Source of the DNA: 2-02-FULL-43-11-A sp964477065
GTDB lineage: Bacteria; Patescibacteriota; Microgenomatia; UBA1406; HO2-37-13b
DNA: 41,092 nt
Direction of reading: 5' to 3'
Assembly: GCA_964477065.1 (NCBI GenBank)
Contig: CAYZCU010000005.1
Span: forward strand, 1 to 41,092
Position numbers and translations under genes: made by a program. Below, piece after piece: positions 25,234-31,872 of this stretch (position 1 is the stretch's first letter; each line of letters starts with the position of its first letter). The notes below the pieces were generated by a model, which had not been told where the DNA came from, did no database searches, and was given only the letters and a program-made list of their open reading frames with translations.

Positions 25234-26742
25234 ATGCCAAAACCTCGCCCCATACATAGGACACAACCACTCACAGCTTATTTTTCTCCTCAAGTATACC
25301 TTATTGCCACGCTCCTGCTTGCTCTTGTCCTGCGCCTCATCGGAAGCACGCAATCATTCTGGCTTGATGAGACAGCCCAAGCGATTATTTCCCAGCATCC
25401 ATTCCAAGCAGGACACTTCAACGGGGATTTTCAGCCACCTCTTACATATTACCTAGTGCACGCCTGGTTGAAGGTTGGCATGCTTCTGCATACACAAGCC
25501 GAGTGGTTTCTGCGCCTGCCCAACATACTCATCAGCGTTGCAACAGTCTATATGCTCTATAAGCTCATCCGCGCACTTTCCAACACACAAACTGGCCTGA
25601 TCGGCGCACTTTTGCTGGCGACAGCGCCATTTCATATCTACTATGCACATGAATTTCGCATGTATGCACTTCTCACCTTTTTGTCAGTAGCGAGCTGTTA
25701 CGCACTCATCACGAAGCGATGGACATCTCTGGCACTCGTCACACTTTTGGGCATTTTTACGCATTATTTTATGTTTGTCCATATCGTCGCACAGGGAGTA
25801 TTTACGCTCATTTTTGCACGCGAGAACATTAGAAAATTCTCAGTTGCCACATTCGTGGGCGTCGCACCCTTCATATTCTGGCTTCCAACATTTTTCAAAC
25901 AAATTGAAACATCTCGCCACCTTCTCCAAGCGTGGCCTGGCTGGGCGCATGTCAGCAACACAGGATTCATACGTTTTCCTGGACTTGTTCTCGCAAAGTT
26001 TACTGTCGGCATGATCAGTCCTGAACCGCGCTGGCTGTATGGGCTGAGTGTGGCTATCACGGCTGTTATCATCGTATGGGCACTCGTCGTTTTTTTTATG
26101 AAAATAAGGCCAGCGCACAAACCACCACACAAACTCTATCTGAGTCTGTCCATGTGGATTGTCCCTCTGATGCTTGCTTGGGTTGGCGGGCTTTTCGTCT
26201 CTGCAAGCTCACCGTGGAGAATCCAATTTGTCCTACCCGGACTGTATGGAACGGTAGCCCTTGCATATTTCATATCGCAGACTGCTGAGAATCGTATCAA
26301 GCACATCACAACAGGTCTCGTCATGCTCATGCTTGCCCAAAATCTCCTCTGGACCTCCCAATACCTCGGAAATCAGAAGTTTCATCGCGAAAATTGGCGA
26401 GGGGCAATCACATACACAGATAGCCTCGTTCGCACCAATGATACAATCGTTTTGAGTGAATTTACCGCGCCGTGGGCACCGATGCAGTGGTACTCACACG
26501 AGTCAAACAGCTACCAAGGGGGGAGTACGGAGCAGAAAATGACTCCACAATCTGTGCAGTCAGCATTTCCGGTGTCACATCCGCAGACAATTGTGCTGTA
26601 CACCTATCTGTTTGAGCTGTCAGATCCAGACCATCTTGTTGAAGCAGAACTGCAAAAAAGGGGATACACGCTGACAGCACAAAAAGACTTCCGTGGCGTT
26701 GGGATCATCAACACGTACCAGCTCCAGCAAGGTAAAGATTAG
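25234..26742 (+). CDS. GT39-like multi-pass mannosyltransferase-type protein
   Basis: A 502-aa protein with about ten membrane helices. The first loop motif FWLDETAQAII contains the acidic pair typical of lipid-phosphate-sugar dependent GT-C enzymes, and DFQPPLTYYLVHAW and HIYYAHEFRMYALLTFL are the conserved following helices. These enzymes transfer sugars from polyprenyl phosphate to proteins or glycans outside the cell. It is monocistronic and diverges from the GT4-GT2-ligase operon. Its TAG stop overlaps the end of the convergent YtxH-like gene by 4 bp. Confidence 0.9.
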   Translation: MPKPRPIHRTQPLTAYFSPQVYLIATLLLALVLRLIGSTQSFWLDETAQAIISQHPFQAGHFNGDFQPPLTYYLVHAWLKVGMLLHTQAEWFLRLPNILISVATVYMLYKLIRALSNTQTGLIGALLLATAPFHIYYAHEFRMYALLTFLSVASCYALITKRWTSLALVTLLGIFTHYFMFVHIVAQGVFTLIFARENIRKFSVATFVGVAPFIFWLPTFFKQIETSRHLLQAWPGWAHVSNTGFIRFPGLVLAKFTVGMISPEPRWLYGLSVAITAVIIVWALVVFFMKIRPAHKPPHKLYLSLSMWIVPLMLAWVGGLFVSASSPWRIQFVLPGLYGTVALAYFISQTAENRIKHITTGLVMLMLAQNLLWTSQYLGNQKFHRENWRGAITYTDSLVRTNDTIVLSEFTAPWAPMQWYSHESNSYQGGSTEQKMTPQSVQSAFPVSHPQTIVLYTYLFELSDPDHLVEAELQKRGYTLTAQKDFRGVGIINTYQLQQGKD

Positions 26743-27245
26743 GCAGACTTCTTTTTTGCTGGTGCCTTCTTTGCAAGCGTTTTGGGCTTTGAGATGAATT
26801 TCTTCGCATCTTTCTCCAGATAAGCTCCGAGCTTCTTGAGCGTAGATGTAGAAACTGAGCCATCAGTTTTAAGCCCTGCGACAACACTTTTGACCGCATC
26901 AGAATACTTGCGCTTGTTGATACTTGCATACTGCTCTTTCACGGAAGCCAGTTCACGAGCTAAATCCTTTTGCGCTTGTGCCGTTAGCTTTTTGGATGCT
27001 TCTGAGACATCACCAAAGACAATTTTGGCAATCTGCTCAGGATCTTTCTTCTGCAATTTTTTCAAATAAACTTCAGCAAGTCCCATTGCTTCTTGGGAAA
27101 GTTTTTTTGCCTCTCCTGAGAATTTTTGTGCGTCTTTACGCAGTTCTTTGCCTGATTTTGGAGCTAAAAAGAGTCCTGCTACTGCACCTGCGGCAGCACC
27201 TAATAACATACCAAGTCCCATTTTCGATGATTTTTTGAGTGTCAT
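26739..27245 (-). CDS. YtxH-like membrane-anchored protein
   Basis: A 168-aa protein. The N-terminus (GLGMLLGAAAGAVAGLFLAPKSGKELRKD, cited by key residues) is the YtxH signature: a Gly/Ala-rich helix followed by APKSGKE. The middle is helical and highly charged, and the C-terminus is a Lys/Ala/Pro tail. YtxH-like proteins are small envelope-associated proteins, often stress-linked, without a defined activity. A TATACT box lies about 35 nt upstream on this strand near 27276-27281. Confidence 0.82.
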   Translation of the reverse strand: MTLKKSSKMGLGMLLGAAAGAVAGLFLAPKSGKELRKDAQKFSGEAKKLSQEAMGLAEVYLKKLQKKDPEQIAKIVFGDVSEASKKLTAQAQKDLARELASVKEQYASINKRKYSDAVKSVVAGLKTDGSVSTSTLKKLGAYLEKDAKKFISKPKTLAKKAPAKKKSA

Positions 27246-27316
27246 ATGTTGTGATTAATAATACTAACTGAACTCAGTATAGGCCTCTTTCACCTGCAGA
27301 TCAAGTCAACATGAGG

Positions 27317-27322
27317 TATACT
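27317..27322 (+). promoter_or_regulatory. -10 box TATACT of tRNA-Arg
   Basis: Ends 9 nt before the first base of the tRNA at 27332. Confidence 0.65.
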
Positions 27323-27331
27323 ATACGTACT

Positions 27332-27404
27332 GTTCTCGTAGCTCAAGGGATAGAGCGTTGGTTTGCGGAACCAAAGGTTGGAGGTTCGAGTCCTCCCGGG
27401 AACG
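27332..27404 (+). tRNA. tRNA-Arg(GCG)
   Basis: The 73-nt sequence folds completely: 7-bp acceptor (GTTCTCG with CGGGAAC, one T-G pair), 4-bp D stem GCTC/GAGC, 5-bp anticodon stem TTGGT/ACCAA with loop TTGCGGA, and T arm GGAGG/CCTCC with loop TTCGAGT. Anticodon GCG reads CGC and CGU arginine codons without inosine; most bacteria use ACG with TadA editing here. C35 is the main arginine identity base. CCA is not encoded. A palindromic repeat begins 7 nt downstream. Confidence 0.93.
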
Positions 27405-27410
27405 CTTGCG

Positions 27411-27462
27411 TTAACCTCGGGGGTTAGGCAGAGCTTGGTAGCAATCTGAATCGAAATTTTGT
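27411..27462 (+). repeat. 52-nt palindromic repeat, copy A
   Basis: Starts with the palindrome TTAACCTCGGGGGTTAG, then GCAGA, 16 variable bases, and ends with AATCGAAATTTTGT. Copy B at 40660 has the same order and length. It is intergenic, directly after tRNA-Arg. Confidence 0.85.
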
Positions 27463-27484
27463 GACGATTAAAGTGCAAGAATAA

Positions 27485-27799
27485 TTAATAGCCCCATCTC
27501 AGAACATGTAAGACATCTCCGACGATCTTTACCGCAAACATCCCCGGTAAATTTATGAGTAATGCTATGAGCAAGACTTTATTCAGACTGATTTTAGCAA
27601 GTCCTGTTTTGCGCTGAATAATCTGGTAAAGAAGTGCTGTTAAAAATGTCCCAGGGATCCACGCAGCAAAGGAGAATAAGACAAAAGGGATTGTACCTAA
27701 CCCTAACTCAGAATTGTATATAAATAAAACTGACCCAAAGCTCAAAATACCAAGACATATAAGACTGCAGAAGATCAGCACTATGTATGATTTTGTCAT
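27485..27799 (-). CDS. Small membrane protein of unknown function
   Basis: A 104-aa protein with three hydrophobic segments (about residues 5-27, 33-58 and 72-94). It has no family I recognise. The transcript probably begins after a TATACT box (27824-27829, minus strand), which leaves a leader of about 17 nt. It lies alone between the two tRNA genes, antisense to them in direction. Confidence 0.7.
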   Translation of the reverse strand: MTKSYIVLIFCSLICLGILSFGSVLFIYNSELGLGTIPFVLFSFAAWIPGTFLTALLYQIIQRKTGLAKISLNKVLLIALLINLPGMFAVKIVGDVLHVLRWGY

Positions 27800-27920
27800 A
27801 AGCTTTGCATATGGAACAGACTTAGTATAGTGAGATTAGCACCTTATAGCAAATTAACCTCATCCAGATTCTAAGGCTATTTCATAGATATTTCATTTTT
27901 GTTTTGTAGAGTATGAAGGG

Positions 27921-28586
27921 ATGGCTCATTCATTTGAAATTAGGCAAGAAGCCTGCAAGCTTCGTCGCGATGGTTATTCCTATAGAGAAATTACTGCTAC
28001 TATAGGTGTGGGGAAAGGAACAGCTTACCAGTGGACTATGCATGTAGAACTCAATGAAAAAGCACAAGATAGACTTCATAACGTTATGTCACTTGCACAA
28101 ATAAAATCTACGGAGAGCAATCAAGAGAGAAGGGTTGAGCGAGATGCCATCATTGAAGAAGATATAAACAAAGTAATGAGTCAAATAGTTCCATCCAAGC
28201 TACTCTTCAAAGTACTCACTGCTACTCTTTACTGGGCGGAAGGTGGCAAAAGTCTGCCAGGCAGAGTTCAGTTTGTAAATTCCGATCCACAGATGATAAA
28301 GACCTATCTTCATACTTTAAGAAATGGTTTCTGTATTGATGAGAGTAAGCTTCGCTGTCTTGTCCATATTCATGAGTACCATGATGAAAGTGCCACTAAA
28401 GAATTCTGGTCCAAAGTAACAAAAATTCCTTTATCTCAATTCAATAAGTCTTATCTAAAGCCACACACAGGTAAACGAACGCGAGATGGATATAAGGGTT
28501 GTGTGCACATTGTCTATTGTGACATAAAGATTGCTACAGAGATACGTATGATATATAATAAGCTACCGTACGCATTGGGGGTATAG
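27921..28586 (+). CDS. HTH protein with LAGLIDADG-endonuclease-like C-terminal domain (tentative)
   Basis: A 221-aa protein. Residues 5-45 form a transposase/resolvase-like helix-turn-helix (CKLRRDGYSYREITATIGVG, then KGTAYQW). The C-terminal half has TLYWAEGGKS, VQFVNSDPQMIKTYL, VHIHEYHDESATKEFW and SQFNKSYLKP, a pattern I recognise from many CPR proteins of unstudied function; LYWAEGGKS is placed like a LAGLIDADG helix, so a homing-endonuclease origin is possible. Its last codons and stop (28577-28586) lie inside the 5' end of tRNA-Trp. A weak TAGAGT box and AAGGG precede the ATG. Confidence 0.7.
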   Translation: MAHSFEIRQEACKLRRDGYSYREITATIGVGKGTAYQWTMHVELNEKAQDRLHNVMSLAQIKSTESNQERRVERDAIIEEDINKVMSQIVPSKLLFKVLTATLYWAEGGKSLPGRVQFVNSDPQMIKTYLHTLRNGFCIDESKLRCLVHIHEYHDESATKEFWSKVTKIPLSQFNKSYLKPHTGKRTRDGYKGCVHIVYCDIKIATEIRMIYNKLPYALGV

Positions 28587-28649
28587 TGTAATTGGTAACA
28601 TGACTGTCTCCAAAACAGTTGACTCTAGGTTCGAGTCCTAGTACCCCTG
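28577..28649 (+). tRNA. tRNA-Trp(CCA)
   Basis: A 73-nt cloverleaf: acceptor GGGGGTA with TACCCCT (G-T closing pair), D stem GTGT/ACAT, anticodon stem ACTGT/ACAGT with loop CTCCAAA, T arm CTAGG/CCTAG with loop TTCGAGT. Anticodon CCA reads UGG. CCA is not encoded. The first 10 bases overlap the end of the HTH protein gene on the same strand, so the tRNA must be cut from, or transcribed independently of, that mRNA. Confidence 0.92.
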
Positions 28650-28656
28650 CAAATGC

Positions 28657-28662
28657 TATAAT
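28657..28662 (+). promoter_or_regulatory. -10 box TATAAT, leaderless-type
   Basis: Ends 6 nt before the ATG at 28669. Confidence 0.75.
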
Positions 28663-28668
28663 TTGTTC

Positions 28669-29202
28669 ATGAATGAAGACCCCGCAGGACAAGAGAGCGC
28701 CTCACTATCTCCTGAGCAAATTGCCGATGAGACAACAAAAGCTTTTACTGCAGGGAAATGGGTTATACATGCTCCTGATAAGGAATTTGGACTGACAGTT
28801 GAACTTCCACATGGATCTGTTGCATCCGGAACACTCACGGTGGATGATTCTGATAAGCCTCACTTCAAAGTTGACATTGTTCAGGTAAATGAAGCTCTCC
28901 AGGGGAAGAAAACAGGCGCGGGGAGTCGGCTACTCAGAGCACTTACCATTGAAGCACAGAAATATGGTGCAGCAGATCTTTATGCTCATGTGACAAGTGT
29001 CGGAATGCTTAAAACTCTTGCACGTGTGTTCGGAGAGGGGAACATAGTTTTGATCAGCCACCATACAGGGAAACCACTTGGTAAATCATACGCGGATATC
29101 CTCTCGGAGGCAGGACTCGAGGGGAACATAGATTGTGGTGCACAGGTAGATATCAGAGCAATTGATTCTACCGGCTGGGAGCCTCCTCAGGTAAGTGCTT
29201 GA
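28669..29202 (+). CDS. Putative GNAT-like acetyltransferase
   Basis: A 177-aa soluble protein. The central stretch KKTGAGSRLLRALTIEAQKYGAADLYAHV (key residues G-x-G near residue 86) fits the acetyl-CoA pyrophosphate loop and following helix of GNAT enzymes, and the preceding VDIVQVNEALQ strand supports this. The N-terminal 25 residues are acidic and likely disordered. The substrate is unknown. The start is the ATG at 28669, 6 nt after TATAAT, only 19 nt after tRNA-Trp. Confidence 0.65.
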   Translation: MNEDPAGQESASLSPEQIADETTKAFTAGKWVIHAPDKEFGLTVELPHGSVASGTLTVDDSDKPHFKVDIVQVNEALQGKKTGAGSRLLRALTIEAQKYGAADLYAHVTSVGMLKTLARVFGEGNIVLISHHTGKPLGKSYADILSEAGLEGNIDCGAQVDIRAIDSTGWEPPQVSA

Positions 29203-29214
29203 GTTGAAAAAATA

Positions 29215-29244
29215 CGTCCCCACTTCATGCACCCTCCCCTGCAA
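29215..29244 (+). repeat. C-rich intergenic repeat, copy 1
   Basis: Shares CACTTC, GCACC and CCCTGCAA in the same order and spacing (23 of 30 bases) with 29965-29994. Both lie between a stop codon and the next -10 box. Confidence 0.5.
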
Positions 29245-29296
29245 TCACCTCCAAACAACCAAACTCCCTCAGCAGAGGAATGGGTAGAACCTTTGG

Positions 29297-29302
29297 TATA
29301 CT
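29297..29302 (+). promoter_or_regulatory. -10 box TATACT, leaderless-type
   Basis: Ends 6 nt before the ATG at 29309. Confidence 0.7.
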
Positions 29303-29308
29303 TTTATA

Positions 29309-29965
29309 ATGAACGTACCTAAAAACTGGAGAGCATTGGGTGAATGGAATTGGGATCAAATGATCAAAAACAATGTCGACGTAACCTCTTCAGAGAATCT
29401 TTACTCTCAAACACTCAGTCTCGTGCTACGGGTTAACAATGAATATGGGAAGACAATCAACTCAAATTTAAGGAAGCACCTCCCTACGGAACTATCAGAT
29501 AAAATTATCATTCAACCTTCTGAAGGATACCACTTCACCCTGCAATGGACATCTGAAGAACTTCTGGATGATTTACAAGAGAAACTTCTTTCAGCTATCA
29601 AAGAAGTCAAGATACACGTTCCTAGTTCATCCACACTTGTATATCCGGTTGTTGGCAAAGCTGGAATACTTGGTATTGTAGACGATTCAACTGCTCAACA
29701 GTTAGAACAGTTACGGCAAAACTTTTATGACATTTTTACTTCAATGGGGGTTGCTATTGGAATGCCTCCAAAATTTTTCCCACTCGGATACATTTCGCTT
29801 AGTCGCTACAACAGTCCATTTTCAGACCAAGATTTCAGCATGCTCAAATCCCTTGAGGCAAAGTCTGCAGAACCAATACAGTTTGAATCAATTCTCCTTG
29901 GTAGGATGGATAAGTTCCTTACATCTCAACACTCTGAGATTATTTGGGAAGAACAGCTAAAATAA
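29309..29965 (+). CDS. 2H-phosphoesterase-like protein with a degenerate second motif
   Basis: A 218-aa soluble protein. GYHFTLQW near residue 77 matches the first H-x-T/S motif of the 2H phosphoesterase (LigT/AKAP7-like) superfamily, which hydrolyses cyclic or 2'-5' phosphodiesters. The second half repeats the expected fold, but the corresponding position reads YISLSRYN, without the histidine. It may be inactive or use another residue. Monocistronic; the next gene has its own promoter. Confidence 0.55.
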   Translation: MNVPKNWRALGEWNWDQMIKNNVDVTSSENLYSQTLSLVLRVNNEYGKTINSNLRKHLPTELSDKIIIQPSEGYHFTLQWTSEELLDDLQEKLLSAIKEVKIHVPSSSTLVYPVVGKAGILGIVDDSTAQQLEQLRQNFYDIFTSMGVAIGMPPKFFPLGYISLSRYNSPFSDQDFSMLKSLEAKSAEPIQFESILLGRMDKFLTSQHSEIIWEEQLK

Positions 29966-29994
29966 GTTCCCACTTCGGGCACCAATCCCTGCAA
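29965..29994 (+). repeat. C-rich intergenic repeat, copy 2
   Basis: Partner of 29215-29244; begins at the stop of the 2H-like gene. Confidence 0.5.
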
Positions 29995-30016
29995 AACTAT
30001 ATCAACCCACCCGTGA

Positions 30017-30022
30017 TATAAT
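30017..30022 (+). promoter_or_regulatory. -10 box TATAAT, leaderless-type
   Basis: Ends 6 nt before the ATG at 30029. Confidence 0.75.
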
Positions 30023-30028
30023 TTGAGA

Positions 30029-30604
30029 ATGAAGAATGCGATTCTGTTACATGGTGCTCCCGATAAAGAAGAGTATTACGATCCAAAAGTGCTGAGCCCG
30101 AGTAATTCACATTGGTTTCCTTGGCTTCAAAGCCAACTTCTCAAGCACGATATTCCGACAGCAACTCCTGAAGTCCCATGGTCATTTGACAAGAATTGGG
30201 AAATGTGGAATAAAGAGGTGGAGAGATTTGATATCGGTCCAGAGACAATACTCGTTGGGCATAGTACCGGTGCTGGCTTTTTTATTAAATATCTGAGTAT
30301 TCATAAAGATCTTACGGTTGGTAAAGTAGTTTTAGTTGCTCCATGGCTCGATCCATATCAAGAAGAAGCAATGAGTTTTTTTGATAATTTCGAGATTGAT
30401 CCTACACTAGTATCGAGAACTGATGGTATAACGATATTTAACTCTGATAATGATCAAGATAGCGTCCAAAAATCAGTGAGTATTCTACGGGACAAAATAG
30501 AAGATATACAGTATAGAGAATTTAAAGGCTATGGACATTTTTGCATCGATGATATGAAAACAATTGAATTTCCTGAGTTATTGGAAGAGATATTGCATGA
30601 ATAA
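30029..30604 (+). CDS. RBBP9/YdeN-like serine hydrolase (alpha/beta hydrolase)
   Basis: A 191-aa compact alpha/beta hydrolase. LLHGAPD is the oxyanion-side loop, VGHSTGAGF carries the nucleophile S79, FNSDNDQDSV contains the acid and GYGHFCID the catalytic His. Size and motif order match RBBP9/YdeN-type hydrolases; natural substrates of bacterial members are largely unknown. I start at the ATG at 30029 since the TTG at 30023 lies between the -10 box and that ATG. The end overlaps the DUF218 gene by 8 nt. Confidence 0.87.
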   Translation: MKNAILLHGAPDKEEYYDPKVLSPSNSHWFPWLQSQLLKHDIPTATPEVPWSFDKNWEMWNKEVERFDIGPETILVGHSTGAGFFIKYLSIHKDLTVGKVVLVAPWLDPYQEEAMSFFDNFEIDPTLVSRTDGITIFNSDNDQDSVQKSVSILRDKIEDIQYREFKGYGHFCIDDMKTIEFPELLEEILHE

Positions 30605-31250
30605 TACGTTTCAACCAGTTGATCTCTACGCTAAGAAGATCTGGGATTATATGCTTCTCAACCAGACCCTGCAACACTCAGATATCATTATCGCGCTCGG
30701 GTCATCTGATGTATCTATCCCAGTACGAGCAGCAGACGTTTACCACGCAGGTTATGCCGATCGAATACTGTTTGTGGGCGGATATGGCAAAGTCACAAAA
30801 GACTTGTGGCATGTTCCTGAAGCAGATAAGTTTGCAGAGATAGCAATCGAAAAACGGGTGCCAAAAGATAAAATCATACTAGAGAACTCTTCTTCAAATA
30901 CAGGGGAGAATATTCAATTTGCAAAAAGACTTTTAGCCGATATGAACATTACCATTCAGAGTGCAATTATCATCTGCAAACCATACAAAGAAAGACGTGA
31001 TTACGCTACATTTCGGAAGCAATGGCCGGAGATTGAAATCATCGTGACGTCTCCTCAAGTTTCATACGAACAATACATGGAATCTATTTTCTCAAAAGAT
31101 ACTGCGATCAATTTGTTAGTGGGGGATCTACAACGAATGAAAGTATATGAAGAGAAAGGTTATCAAATTCATCAAGATATTCCAGATGATGTTTGGCGTG
31201 CTTATGAAGAATTGGTGAAAATGGGATATGATAAGGATGTCATAAAGTAA
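30597..31250 (+). CDS. YdcF/ElyC-like DUF218 protein
   Basis: A 217-aa protein of the DUF218 (YdcF/SanA/ElyC) family: DIIIALGSSDVSIPVRAADVYHAG, FVGGYG, the EADKFAEIAIEKRVPKDKIILENSSSNTGENI stretch (cited by segments) and IICKPYKERRDYATF are characteristic. Some relatives affect envelope integrity; E. coli YdcF binds SAM. This one has no membrane anchor and is likely cytoplasmic. The start overlaps the hydrolase stop by 8 nt, and GGAAGAG lies upstream, so the two are coupled. Confidence 0.88.
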   Translation: MNNTFQPVDLYAKKIWDYMLLNQTLQHSDIIIALGSSDVSIPVRAADVYHAGYADRILFVGGYGKVTKDLWHVPEADKFAEIAIEKRVPKDKIILENSSSNTGENIQFAKRLLADMNITIQSAIIICKPYKERRDYATFRKQWPEIEIIVTSPQVSYEQYMESIFSKDTAINLLVGDLQRMKVYEEKGYQIHQDIPDDVWRAYEELVKMGYDKDVIK

Positions 31251-31278
31251 GCTCCAAATCCTGCACCTCCCCATCTGC

Positions 31279-31284
31279 TATACT
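31279..31284 (+). promoter_or_regulatory. -10 box TATACT, leaderless-type
   Basis: Ends 6 nt before the ATG at 31291. Confidence 0.72.
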
Positions 31285-31290
31285 ACTTTT

Positions 31291-31833
31291 ATGTCAGATA
31301 AAAAATGGAAACTTCTTCAATCCAAACCAATCTTTGAATCCAAATTTCTTTCAATTCTTGAAAATGATTATGAACTTCCAGATGGGACTGAAGGGAAGGG
31401 CTACTACCACCTTTCCAGACCAAACTATGTGCTGATCGTTGCACTTGATGCGGACAACAAGATCGTTGTTGAGAGAAACTACAGAAGGGGAGTAGATGAC
31501 TTTGTCTATGAGCTCCCAGCTGGGTGGATTGATGAGGGGGAGTCACCAGAACAAGCTGCTGAGCGTGAGCTGAAAGAAGAAACTGGATACATAGGTGATG
31601 TTGAAATCCTCGGTGAGATATATCCTCAACCTGCTTTTTGCTCGATGAGAGCATTTGTTGGGTTTGCCCGAATTGACTCTACACAAAAAGGGGAGCAGGA
31701 ATTAGGTCACGATGAAAATATTGAGTATGAGCTTCTGGATCTTGAGACCGTTCGATCTATGATCACAAGTGGAGAAATCAAAGACATGGGCTTCTTGTCA
31801 GGACTTCAGATGGCAGAAAAGATGCTGAAATAG
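31291..31833 (+). CDS. Nudix hydrolase, ADP-ribose pyrophosphatase type
   Basis: A 180-aa Nudix enzyme with a perfect Nudix box at residues 78-100 (G-x5-E-x7-REL-x-EE-x-GY) preceded by YELPAG, the layout of ADP-sugar pyrophosphatases of the NudF/NUDT5 type. The N-terminal strand pair (WKLLQSKPIFESKFLSI) is the domain-swap segment seen in that subfamily. It should hydrolyse ADP-ribose or a similar nucleoside diphosphate sugar. It has its own leaderless-type promoter. Confidence 0.92.
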   Translation: MSDKKWKLLQSKPIFESKFLSILENDYELPDGTEGKGYYHLSRPNYVLIVALDADNKIVVERNYRRGVDDFVYELPAGWIDEGESPEQAAERELKEETGYIGDVEILGEIYPQPAFCSMRAFVGFARIDSTQKGEQELGHDENIEYELLDLETVRSMITSGEIKDMGFLSGLQMAEKMLK

Positions 31834-31860
31834 GTCAGACAGATCAACTTCTGCCGATGG

Positions 31861-31866
31861 TATACT
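31861..31866 (+). promoter_or_regulatory. -10 box TATACT, leaderless-type
   Basis: Ends 6 nt before the ATG at 31873. Confidence 0.72.
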
Positions 31867-31872
31867 TTCTTC

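Noticed and set aside
27290..27478. Minus-strand 62-codon frame over tRNA-Arg
   Set aside because: It is a shadow of the tRNA gene and of repeat copy A.
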